60,000 nt of DNA, taken from Diphasiastrum complanatum (lineage: Eukaryota > Streptophyta > Lycopodiopsida > Lycopodiales > Lycopodiaceae). A program made the translations under genes and the position numbers. How positions within the stretch are numbered: the first letter of the stretch is position 1; each line of letters starts with the position of its first letter. The stretch spans positions 68,381,084 through 68,441,083 of the forward strand of contig CM055099.1 of NCBI GenBank assembly GCA_029204225.1. The letters are read 5' to 3'. The notes under the pieces were generated by a model. The model saw only the letters and a program-made list of their open reading frames with translations. It was not told the DNA's origin and ran no database searches. This document shows, in pieces, positions 1-9,474 of the stretch.

Positions 1-186
1 ATGAATCTACCTTGATGTCAGTCATAATTAGCAAAACCTGCACCTCAATGTCAGTTTATCCTTAACTTTAAGTTTTACCCAGAATTGAAATATTGATTTC
101 CCAATTGCTTTTGTTCTTATGCAGCGCCCGTAAGACTTTGCTTACAACTGATTCAGAATCTTCTCCATTACCATGGCAGTCAGCCA

Positions 187-630
187 ATGGCCGCTTTGAA
201 TCCCAGTGCTAAAGAATTTGTTCCTTTAGCTAAATATTTTTCATCTGAGCATCAAATGATCATTAAAGATCTGCAACTAAGCCTCCTCATTGCTGAATTT
301 TCCAAGTTTGCAGTGAAAAGTATGGCTGAGGTGCTTTCCGCCATTGATGTTGATTTCATGCTTACAAGACACATGCTCAAAGAGGAAGAAGCCATCAAAC
401 GGGTGACGTTGTTGCAAGCTTATATGCGGACATGCGAAAAGAATTTGTAGATCATGCTCTTGCTTGCGATGCTTATTTTGAGCAAGCAAGACAATCCAAT
501 GATGTAGGCAACAAAGTACTTGCAGATGAACTAATTGCGAAAGGTAGTTGCCACAATGAGCAAATGCTTTAAAGATGCTCACACTAAAGCTGTAGAGGCC
601 ATAATCTTTCAACAAAGAAACCCGCATGTA
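187..630 (+). pseudogene. CID7-like PAM2-CUE-DUF1771 protein, frameshifted fragment
   Basis: The first frame (from ATG 187) opens with ALNPSAKEFVP, a good match to the PAM2 motif that binds the MLLE domain of poly(A)-binding protein. Next comes a CUE-like three-helix stretch (FSKFAVKSMAEVLSA then HMLKEEEA). At about 425-450 the frame breaks (stop 448-450) and homology continues one base over with RKEFVDHALACDAYF, EQARQ and LIAKGSCHNEQM, the DUF1771 domain. A second shift near 576 is followed by KDAHTKAVEAIIFQQRNP, the end of DUF1771. The Smr domain expected next is missing. PAM2-CUE-DUF1771-Smr is the order of plant CID7-type PABC-interacting proteins. A possible 3' splice site (TTGTTCTTATGCAG, ending at 124) precedes the fragment, so it may be a degraded piece of a genomic duplicate rather than a retrocopy. 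At least two frameshifts make it non-functional as written. Confidence 0.62.
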
Positions 631-694
631 TCTAGGCTGGAAACACATGTTTGGAGGGCCAGCAGAAGCCTAGCCCTGGCGCTAGGCTTTTCCT

Positions 695-800
695 GGCTTG
701 TGAAAAAAAAAAACAAAAAAAACCAAGCCAATTTTTTTTTCACATAGCCTTGTGAAAAAAAAATTGATTGTTTTTTGTTGATTTTTTTTGGCCCTGCATT
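695..800. repeat. A/T-rich foldback hairpin
   Basis: A perfect 16-nt inverted repeat, CAA-T9-CACA (729-744) and TGTG-A9-TTG (751-766), is separated by six bases. Outer A-rich (about 700-722) and T-rich (about 769-790) runs extend the pairing. GGCC and CCTGG-type words on both sides suggest the stem once reached further. It resembles a small MITE or foldback element. No target-site duplication was found. Confidence 0.5.
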
Positions 801-1040
801 CCAGGCTCGGTCCTTTGTAATCATATCAAACATTGACATGCTTGTGTCCGAAATTAATTTTTAAAATTTTTATTAAATTTACTTTTTTTAAATTAGGTTA
901 ATTTCTAAGCCTGCGAGGTATTTAAAACATATGTAGGTAAACGACGGAGCTCGTTTTAGGGAGAAATTAGAATATCTGAAATATTTAGTTTCGTAAATCC
1001 GGATTCCGCGTTGGGTTCTTCTCTCGTGTACACGTGCCTT

Positions 1041-1172
1041 TATGCATGGACGGCAGGGTTCTGCGTGGCTTTATCCATGGATGGTTTTTGCGTGGCTTTC
1101 TCCATGGATGGCCTGGCTTTCTGTATGGATGGTTCTTGCGTGGCTTTCTCCATGGATGGCAGGGTTTTTGAT
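1041..1172 (+). repeat. Imperfect tandem repeat around GCGTGGCTTTCTCCATGGATGG
   Basis: The words TGCGTGGCTTT and CCATGGATGG recur at about 1063, 1089, 1120 and 1137, giving irregular units of about 26-48 bp. Forward translation yields repeated SMDG and CVAFSMDG, but there is no sign of a real protein. It looks like a degenerate minisatellite. Confidence 0.55.
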
Positions 1173-1254
1173 GGCATGCTTGTAGATGCGGCTGTGAACT
1201 TCTTTGATCTAGTTTCATATGCCTGAACGCGCCCAATTTTTTATTTCACTTTTA

Positions 1255-1350
1255 ATCCATTGCCAAGATCAATATCTTTGAGAAGATTGATATCTGTGAA
1301 GATTGAGATACACATCAATATCCGTGAAGATTCAGATACAGAGGATCAAC
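1255..1350 (+). repeat. Short imperfect repeat of GAAGATTGA/ATCAATATC
   Basis: The pair ATCAATATC...GAAGATT occurs twice (about 1268-1290 and 1315-1332), with GATTGATATC and GATTGAGATAC variants between. A local microduplication with no gene. Confidence 0.35.
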
Positions 1351-2540
1351 TTGGTATGTCAAAATAAGAGTACGCTGTTTTGTTAAATTTTGTGTCCAAA
1401 AATCTTCAGAAGATTGGACAATTGTTGATTTGCACAGATTGCAGGTGCTAAAATTAGTTTTCTATAGATGCGCTTCAACATGTGTTTGAGTGGAAGGGGG
1501 AGGGGGGAGGTGTGGACGTCGTTTCCCAATGTCCCAAGAGGCACTCAAATCATTTCCTATTGAAAGAAGCGAGGCATCCTCAGAAGCCTCAGCGTGCTTC
1601 CAGTTACAACCCGGCTTCCTTTGCTCTTCTTTCCTACACACGCGTAACTTTTCTCTTTACAAAACACTTCCAAGAAGACCAAGTTGTCTTGGATTGATGG
1701 CAGACATATCAATTGTGAAGGACATGCACTTTTTTTTACAATGTCAGTTATATGATGTTTAAAATCGTGTTTACAGGTAGTAACAATGTTCTTCTCTCAG
1801 TTGAAACTGTCGATCAATCTCGATTCTAATGATTCCCTGGAAAAAACCTTGCTGAAATTCTCTATCGCTTCTAGTTAACTGTTGGAAGGTATGAAGATTT
1901 CCCTCATGTATTGTTCTTTCTGCCATGGATTCTAATAATATATCCAGCATTCGTGGGGGGTGGTAGACAAATCGAGATCCTGCGGCAATGCTCACGCCAA
2001 ATGCGAGCTCAAAACAACAGTCATTTCTCGTGAATTTTCAGGTCGTTCCTCTTTTTTCGCATAGTGCATGTCCCGATGGAAGCGAATTCTGTGGTTCCTG
2101 CCATCACAGCCTGCCTTGATTTGCAGACTTCACGGATGGTCTCAAATATGTAAGTAACTATGAATCTAACAGGAAAAAAAGGGTTCTTATTCTTTGCATC
2201 CATCTTGCTTGGTTGAAATGTTCCTGTTAATTTTATATTTTACTAAGTGATTATAACGCATGGCACACATTCTTGTGCCAAAATCCTGGCATTTCATATG
2301 TCTTCCATGCTACTTGATTCGGAGGCAAGAAATCTGCCAGCGTCCAAACAACGTAACCATTTTAAGACTATTAATCTGGAGTTTACAAGTTGCTTTTCAT
2401 ACACAATTCCTTACAAAAAAATAATATGCGCATAACTTCACACTCAAACTTACTGAATTATGTCGTCAACATGTCACAAAAATGTTACACACCAGCACAT
2501 TAGCCCACGTTGGAAAAACCTGGAAGGACTCGATCTATGG
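1350..2540. other. No gene recognised
   Basis: The open frames here are short and show no recognisable domain. Composition is mixed, and nothing joins them into a spliced gene that I can support. It lies between the CID7-like relic and element A. Confidence 0.5.
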
Positions 2541-2545
2541 TAGCC

Positions 2546-2575
2546 ATCTCTCTCTTTCTCTCTCTCTCTCTCTCT
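2546..2575 (+). repeat. (CT)n microsatellite
   Basis: About 30 bases of CT dinucleotide with one TTT interruption. A small relative of the long (CT)n arrays at 38-40 kb. Confidence 0.9.
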
Positions 2576-2696
2576 GGTCGGTAGCTTCCGATTTCACTGT
2601 TTTCCTCTTTATTTTCTGTGTAGTAGTCGCGATTCAGTGCGATGACCTAACCAAGCAGTGTTGTGCCTTCATTCCTTGTCTTAAATTAGAATCATC

Positions 2697-2953
2697 TGTG
2701 AAAATTGTCAACATTTCCTAGCTAGTTTGAGGCCTAAATTGGCAATTTTTGTACATAGTTTTGAATCTCTTTTTGGCTGCCATTCAGTATCTTTCATAAG
2801 TTTCTTTTGTCTCTTGAATGCTTTGTCAAGTTCATGTGTATCAAAGGTAGCATTAGGATGCTTTGCCATTTCTAGCTTTTGTAGCTTGTTGTGCAAAGAT
2901 CTTAGCCAGAATATTTGGGATCTTAGATCCATTCTAGATATACTTTTTTCACA
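2697..2953 (+). repeat. Candidate 5' LTR of copia element A
   Basis: The segment begins TGTGAAAA and ends TTTTTTCACA, so its ends form an inverted repeat with TG..CA. It is followed directly by TGGTATCAAAG (2954 on), which resembles the initiator-Met tRNA primer site TGGTATCAGAGC with one change. A copia gag starts downstream at 4102 in the same orientation. No matching 3' LTR survives, because element A is broken near 17.03 kb. The LTR would be short (257 bp) and the leader long (about 1.15 kb), so the assignment is tentative. Confidence 0.42.
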
Positions 2954-4101
2954 TGGTATCAAAGTTGGCTGGCCGCTATTTATAGTGAGATTTCTATTTA
3001 TGGTGATATTTGGATGTTTGATCAAGTTCTAGCATGATTATGCATTGCATTGTTGATCAAATCTTACTAACCTTTGTTTGTTGAGTTGAACTTGTGGATC
3101 AAAAGCATATTTCAGGTCTATTGAATATCAGAGGCTGAGAAGAAGCTATTTTGGATCAGATCATAACACCTAATCATTTTTTGATTGTGAGGCTTGTGCA
3201 TATCCCCATACTAACAATGTTTAGTTCAATCTATTGTTGACAATCTCCACTTCTGTGGATGAACACTCTCCTTGTGGATGAACACTCTCCTTAAGTGGAT
3301 GAACCTTCTCCTTAAGTGGATGACAAATACTCTTTGAGTGATTTTGTATTTCTCCAAAAGGCTGAGCAAAGCTCCCACTTGGATGAAAGATCCCCTTTTG
3401 GGTGAACAGATTGTCAACAATCTTTTGCATAAATTTTGGTGTACTTTGTTGAGCATGTAAGTATCTCTCATTATGTAATTTGATTGGAGCATTTCCTGGA
3501 AGGTTTTAACCATTATGCAAATGTGTTTTCAGGTTCTTAACAGGTTGAGGAACATTCTCATGTGAAGTGATCTTAGATCTACATCTAAACACCAACATTT
3601 GACAAGCTAGTGATGCTAGTCTTGTGATTCACTAAGTGTCACCTCTAAAACTTGTACTTATCACTTGCTAGAGTTTATAGACTTTTAGAAGTGTGGTTTA
3701 CATGTGGTTTTACAGGTTGAATCAATATCTTAGTGTGTTGATCATATGTTGATCAAGGTTGCTCAATTCTAGGTATTCTTGGCAGCCTAGTCTTTTGTAT
3801 TTTCTAAGAATGCAAGTAACTCTTCACACCATAACTTGATTTGGTCACTTGCTGAAAAGTTTGAGAGCTTAAGCAAGAGTGTGTTCAGGTTAGTTTGAGT
3901 TTGTAATCCATTATTAGTGTGTGCAAAGTGTTGCATGTGTTTTCAATCTTCCTTTCTATGCTTGGAGACCAACCAAGTTCAAGATAGAAGTGTTTTAGGG
4001 TCCTAGATCTTCTGAGATCTCCTTATCCATCATTTGTTGAGAGGAAAGTGAGTGCTAGGTGCATTAGGAGAGAGCCTAAAAGTTGAAGAATCATTATATT
4101 C
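2954..4101 (+). other. Leader of element A with a 20-bp minisatellite
   Basis: Untranslated leader between the putative primer site and gag. It contains three near-identical units of GTGGATGAACACTCTCCTT (about 3254-3315) and a fourth partial one. No gene is seen in the remainder. Confidence 0.4.
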
Positions 4102-4335
4102 ATGGCTTCCAATGGTGGGATCATGTTAGAAACTAATGATAGGTTGAGTTCATCAAACTACTCTACTTGGAAAGTGAGGATGGAATCTTTACGTGAGTTG
4201 AATGAACTCATGGACATAGTTGCAGGAACTGAAGAGAGACCACCCACAGTTCAAGAGCAACAAAGGTTTGAAGGCTAAAAAGGCTCTTCATATCATTAAA
4301 ATAAATGTTACCAATGAACTTCTCAAGGAAGTTGC
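4102..4335 (+). pseudogene. Copia element A gag, part 1 (split by B1)
   Basis: ATG 4102 opens MASNGGIMLETNDRLSS, then NYSTWKVRMESL and DIVAGTEERPP, the start of a copia Gag (DUF4219/UBN2 type). Close relatives in this window begin the same way. The frame is broken after about 55 codons by an indel near 4268, then continues as KKALHIIKI and NELLKEV. It is cut at 4335 by element B1 and resumes at 15925 on the same strand. Gag would form the virus-like particle, but this copy cannot. Confidence 0.8.
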
Positions 4336-4974
4336 TGTGAAAGATTTCACATCCTCAAGATCCAATCTACTTGAATGATCTTTGGTTAGAAAGAGAAATA
4401 CACTACCAATTTAACCAATGTAGAAAAATCAGCATCTACACACAATTTGAGATGCAAACACTAATAGAACTTGATTAAACTTGAGTGAAATGATTATGTA
4501 CTGTTGCTGTCCGTACAAAACCAGCAAGCTACTGTATTTCACACGTGTGGATCCAAAAATAGCAAATATAGATCATTCTACACATAGAATTGCAAGCAAT
4601 CACCAAGATAGTGCACCAATGGATAGTAGAACCCAAGAGAACCATGTATAAGCATGAAATGAGATAGAGAAGAGAGAAGATGACTCTCTCCACGAGATAG
4701 CAGGTCCAAACCCTATTTGGCCACTTGGATTTCCCACCAAAATGCTAACCCTACCAATTTTGGGTCTAGATTCAATGTACCCAACTTATTCGAATTGAAT
4801 CTACTCAAACTCGCATTCTATCTTTCCCACACTTTCAAAAAGTGTTTATTAAAATGAAATCTAGACTAATGAACTTTGAAAAGTCAACCTCTAAGTCTAA
4901 AACAAGTTTTGGCCTCAATATGCCAAATATGAAAATATTGCAAAAATGTGATGAAACTAGTTAAATCTTTCACA
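4336..4974 (-). repeat. B1 3' LTR (639 bp)
   Basis: This is the left copy. It matches 15274-15924 but lacks 12 bp (TTACATCCTTTT) that in the other copy form part of the TATA-box region. It contains CACACGTGTG at 4540-4549. Confidence 0.88.
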
Positions 4975-5305
4975 CTCCCTCTTCAACTAGTTTTAGCATA
5001 GACTTTGATAATACTCCAAGTGAAGTCCTATGCTTCATGAACAAGTCTTTTCCCAATGCTTTGGTAAAGATATCAGCTACACATTCCCTTGAAGACACAT
5101 GTTGAAGCTCCACCTCCTTTGCAATGACTCGCTCCCTCACAAAATGATATTGTATCTCAATATGCTTGCTTCTTGCATAGTTTTTGACAATAGAACTTTG
5201 ATCCATCATAAGAATTATCTTCTTCCTAGGAATAGACCTTCTTTCAATGATCATGTAATGCTCAAAATAGAAACAACCGTAATTGATATAGAGAATAGTG
5301 TCCAC
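4975..5305 (-). pseudogene. B1 RNase H C-terminal fragment
   Basis: The - strand frame contains ARSKHIEIQYHFVRERV, then HVSSRECVADIFTKAL and RTSLGVLS, the conserved tail of copia RNase H. The frame ends next to the polypurine tract and 3' LTR. The catalytic aspartates and the whole polymerase fold upstream are gone. The segment 5306-5541 between it and the accessory domain shows no recognisable protein. Confidence 0.75.
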
Positions 5306-5541
5306 TTGGGATGCTTCACTATTTCTTACATCAAAGAATCAAATAGAATGTAAGTGAGATGATTCCACCATGCATCCAACTATGAACTCTCTGGAAAAAT
5401 ACAGCAAACAAACAATAAATGTGAGTGATCAACTTTTGCTTGCATGTCTCCTCCTCCTTTGTCCTTTGTTGCCTTGTATCCACCATGATACTCCATGAAT
5501 GAGCCTCCATCTTCATCTTGCCTCAAGATACCATCATACCT

Positions 5542-6035
5542 TCATGACTTGACCATGAATGAGTGGCATAATGAACCTCCAATAGCTTCATTTCCATCAG
5601 CAAAATCAGCCAAGAATTCTAGTACAAATCCAACATCAAAACAATGCTCACCAATGTAGCTAGTTTTACCATATCTTGACAATTTGCACACATCCACATG
5701 AAATTGCTCAAACATGAGATAGAACAAGTAAAGTAAACTTGAACAACACTTCCTTGTTGCTCCTTTGATCTTACTTGAGTCTTCAATATGCTGCAAAAAC
5801 AGATCCATAACACCTTTGTCAATTACCTCTCCTTTGATGCTCTTGACTAGCTCCAAATTGCCAACTTCCCTTTTGACTAGTTGAAGCGCTTTGAGATCAA
5901 TTTCTTGATCTTCAACTTGATTATCAAAGTCATTGAACAAACTTTATTTTTCAGATCCAATACTTGATTTTACAGCAAGATAACATCCATCCACTTGCAT
6001 AGCTCCATGTACACAAGAAGATCCTCCAAAAGATG
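5542..6035 (-). pseudogene. B1 accessory (non-pol) segment, C-terminal part
   Basis: Reading leftward, the segment encodes SFGGSSCVHGAMQVD, then a break, then LFNDFDNQVEDQEIDLKAL, GNLELVK and KCCSSLLYLFYLMFE. Element C has the matching pieces CFGESSCVNDAMQVD, LFNDFDGK and KCCSSLLCLFYLMFE, so the two share a non-pol domain. In B1 it is joined directly to the first codons of RT and so replaces the polymerase. The last portion (YGKTSYIGEHCFDVGFVLE and onward to 5542) lies beyond the break in C and is seen only here. Its function is unknown, and it matches no copia gag-pol domain known to me. Confidence 0.6.
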
Positions 6036-7244
6036 TTTCACTCTTCATAAGAGCTTGATACTGAAGATCCATTGCTTGGATCCACTCCTCTTATTTCCTT
6101 GCTTGATATACACTTGTAGGCTCATCCAAAGAGGTTAGGAAAGCAACATAATTTCCAAAAATACTTGCTTACCCTTTTGATCATATGTGAGCCTTGAAGG
6201 TACTTGTCTTTCTCTTGATGTTCTCCTTGGCTTTTGACTTGATGAAGGTCCATCATCACCACCATCCAAAGTAGGATCCTTCTCATCAACATCAAGAATG
6301 TTAGATCCATCTACTTTACCATCAATCATGCTTGAAGACACCTTTGGAATGTTTCCCTCATCAAAAATGACATCTCTACCAACAATCACTTTGTTGGTAG
6401 AAGGAATGTAAACCTTGTAGGCTTTACTCACCTCACTATATCCAACAAAAATACCTCTTCTTGAAGATGGATCCTCCTTGGTCCTATCATCAAGAGTAAT
6501 GTTGACATAGCTTGTGCATCCAAAGGTTCTTAGAAAGTTGACATTCGGCCTCCTCTTGAATAGCATCTCAAAAGGTGTCCTTCCATCCAAAATAGCACTC
6601 GGCCACCTATTGCACAAGAAATTGGCACACAACAAAGCTTGATCCTAAAATGGTTTGTCAAGATTAGCACTTAACCTCATAGCTTTAGCACTTTCACATA
6701 AAGTTCTATTCTTCCTTTCAGCCACTCCATTTTGTTGTGGGGTCCTTGATGTTGTATATTCCCTCTTGATCCCATGCTCATCACAAAAGGCCTTGAACTT
6801 GTTAGATATGTACTCACCACCATTGTCACCTCTCAAGCACTTGATCTTTGTCGAAAATTGGTTCTCCCTTGCATTCTTGAACTTGACAAAGACATCATAC
6901 ACTTCATCCTTGCTCTTTAGTAGATAGATCCAACAAAATCTACTAAAATCATCAATGAATGTTACATACATCTTAGCTCCACTATTGCTAATTGTAGTAA
7001 ATCCATGAATATCCAAATGTACAAGTTGAAAAGGCTTTTTAGATCTAGAAATAGATCTAGTATAAGGTATTCTATGTGACTTAGACAAAGCACAAGACTC
7101 ACAAACATGCTTGTCATTACTTAAGAAACTTGGAAGACAAATCACAACCTTCTTCCTTGCCATTACCTCCAATGACTTGAAGTTGAGGTGTCCCATCCTT
7201 TTGTGCCAAACCTCTTGAATAGAAATTGCTCCCTTGCAACACAT
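6036..7244 (-). pseudogene. B1 integrase plus RT stub
   Basis: The integrase zinc-binding region is VWHKRMGHLN...CESCALSKSHR. The core has HLDIHG (first Asp kept), FIDDFSR, LRGDNGGEY and TPQQNGVAERKNRT, so the D,D,E residues are visible. A stop follows KPF at 6645, a frame change leads into LCANFLCNRW, and the copia post-integrase region follows (GIFVGYS, RDVIFDE, SRLTYDQKGK). After a stop near 6135 come EEWIQAMDLQYQALMKSET, the usual first residues of copia RT, and then the sequence leaves pol for the accessory segment. Confidence 0.8.
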
Positions 7245-7825
7245 CCAACTTGGTTAGCAATAACACAAGCATCAAGTTTGAACAAGTTCCCTTGCCTTTT
7301 ACCTTTTCCAATCAAGACATCCTTCCTTTCGATCAAACAAGCATCTCCATCAAACTCCACCTTGAGGCCCTTACTTAGAATTTGACTCACACTAAGCAAA
7401 TTCTTGGTAATAGATGGAATAAACAAGACATCGTCCAAATGAACATTCCTATTTGTAGAGAGAGAAATAGGAATTGTGCCAATCCCTTTGATTGCACACT
7501 CACCATCATTGGCCGTGTAGATCACCCTCTTGTCATCTCCATATGCCAACAAAGAAGTGAAGTACTCTTTGTGAAAGGTCATGTGTGAACTTGCTCCACT
7601 ATCAATCCACCAAAGATCTAAATCTCCATCATTAGCAAGCATACATGAAGACATCACAAAACCATCATCATTTGCATCTTGCACATCCAAACCATCCTCA
7701 TCAAGAGTAAGATTACCTTGCTTGTCTCATTGATCTCTCTTCTTCTTGTAGCACTCACTTGCAAAGTGTCCTTTGATGCCACAATAGAAGCACTTGAGCT
7801 TTGATCTATCCTTCTTTTTGCCACT
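7163..7825 (-). pseudogene. B1 zinc knuckle and aspartic protease
   Basis: A CCHC knuckle (CFYCGIKGHFASEC, about 7740-7785) is followed by the protease active-site WWIDSGASSHMT (about 7610). Then come typical GVLFIPS-like and NLLSVSQ-like words. Frameshifts separate the knuckle, protease and integrase frames. In an active element this protease would cleave Gag-Pol. Confidence 0.75.
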
Positions 7826-8515
7826 TCAAGAAGCATCCACTTGATCTTGCCCTTTAGACCACTTGCTTTTGGTTTTGCCCTTCAATTTGCCCTTTGTGAA
7901 CATAGCATCCTCTTGAAGTGTCGATGTAGATCCACCTCTTGCTTGAAGCCTATATTCCTCATTGATCAAGATCTCTTGAAGATCCATCAAACTTGGCAAA
8001 GTCTTTTGAATAGCAATACTTTGAACAATGTTAGCATGAGCATCCAACAAACCATTAAGAATCACTTAAATAAGCTCTCCTTCCTTAATGCTTTCATCTA
8101 TGCAAGCTAACTCATCATTCAATGCTTTCATTCTCAAAACAAAAGTACTTGGAATTTCTTCATTCTTTAGCAAACAAGAAAAGATTTGCCTTCTTAGAGT
8201 CAACACTCTAGAAGTATACTTGGTTTCATAAAGCTTCTTCAATGAATTCCAAGCTTCCAAAGATGATGTGCACTTACCAACTTCCTTGAGAAGTTCATTG
8301 GTAACATTCATCTTTATCATGTGTAGAGCCTTCTTGGCCCTCTTGTCATACCTCAATTGATCTTGTTGTGTTGCTGGTCTCTCCTCCAAACCTACAACAA
8401 TATCCAAAACATCATTCATCTCAAGAAGTGACTCCATCCTCACTTTCTATAATGAATAGTTACTTGAGGTAAGCCTATCATTGGCTTCCAACATGACTCC
8501 AATTGAGGTTGCCAT
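7826..8515 (-). pseudogene. B1 gag
   Basis: The - strand ATG at 8515 opens MATSIGVMLEANDRLTSSN. An in-frame stop replaces the usual Trp of STWK. The frame continues KVRMESLLEMND, KCTSSLEAW, TSRVLTLRRQIF and FVLRMKALNDELACIDESI, a standard copia Gag core. A second stop or shift lies near 8066. B2 is inserted 262 bp upstream of this gag, in the leader. Confidence 0.8.
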
Positions 8516-8777
8516 GTAGCAATGACCTGATCTTTTCTTTCAATCTGCTTCAATGCACAAAGCACTCCTTTGAACAACAACAAATGATTTCAAAAGAAAT
8601 CACCAAGATTTGAAACTATCTCACAAATTCTCTTCTAGCACTTATCCAAGCAAATCAACACAGAATCATGGAATCTTGATCAACCTATGATCTATCCTCA
8701 ATCTAATGACTTTTTCCACTTCCTAAGATTGAAACACACTCAAATGAAGTACAGCAACCTCACTATCTAGAGGTCTA
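8516..8777 (-). other. B1 leader, part next to gag
   Basis: Untranslated leader of B1. It resumes at 14937 on the other side of B2 and resembles the leader of element C at 19813-20040. Confidence 0.6.
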
Positions 8778-9460
8778 TGTAAAAATTACAGCAAATAAGG
8801 ATCCTAAAACACTTGAAATGATGAGGGAAACAATAGATTATGATTTCATAAGATTAGCACAAGTTGAACCATCAAAATCCATCAAAAATCTATGCTTGAA
8901 CCTCACTAAATGGCCCAAATCCTTGAAGAAGGCTTCAAACGTGTGAAAGTACGGCCTCCCACAGTCTGAGTACTGTACACCAGACCTACATTCAATCCTA
9001 TAATCATTAGTAATCACAAGTACTCAAACAATTATGAACATAGAGAGCAATTGCACCATTATGAGAGAAAAAACATGAAATTGCTTGATTTGATTTTGGT
9101 GAGATATCATCACCTATATATACATGATCCATCACGGTTTTGGGCAGGTATGAGTAGCCCTAAACCTATCCCTAATGCTAATTTTGGTGGATCTTTCATC
9201 CCTACCAAGTTAGGGTTGGAATCTTGGAGATCCCTCAACAATGCAAAAATTACCAAAAATAGCTCCTATTTTTTCTCCCTTGTATCTAAGCATAATTTGG
9301 ACTCATTCCAAAGGTTATAACACTTAGGTCTACTTGAGAACATCCTTATGAATGGAATCCTATGCTATTTGGCACGTGTGACAAGCCACATCATGACCAT
9401 CTAACTATTTACAAGTCATATGACCAAAACTAGTCAAGCTAGAATTGTGAATTTTTAACA
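8778..9460 (-). repeat. B2 3' LTR
   Basis: Left copy of the B2 LTR. It carries TTCAAACGTGTGAA at 8934-8947, where the right copy has the perfect palindrome. A GGCACGTGTGAC site lies at 9371-9382. Confidence 0.92.
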
Positions 9461-9474
9461 CTCCTCCTTACTAT

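Noticed and set aside
1011-1226. Repeat-containing 71-codon frame with SMDG repeats
   Set aside because: Product of a degenerate minisatellite. No domain, no neighbours, and an open antisense frame exists as well.
9051-9320. 89-codon frame in the B2 LTR (and the 76-codon copy at 14566)
   Set aside because: It lies within an LTR on the strand opposite to the element, and the second copy is changed by an indel.
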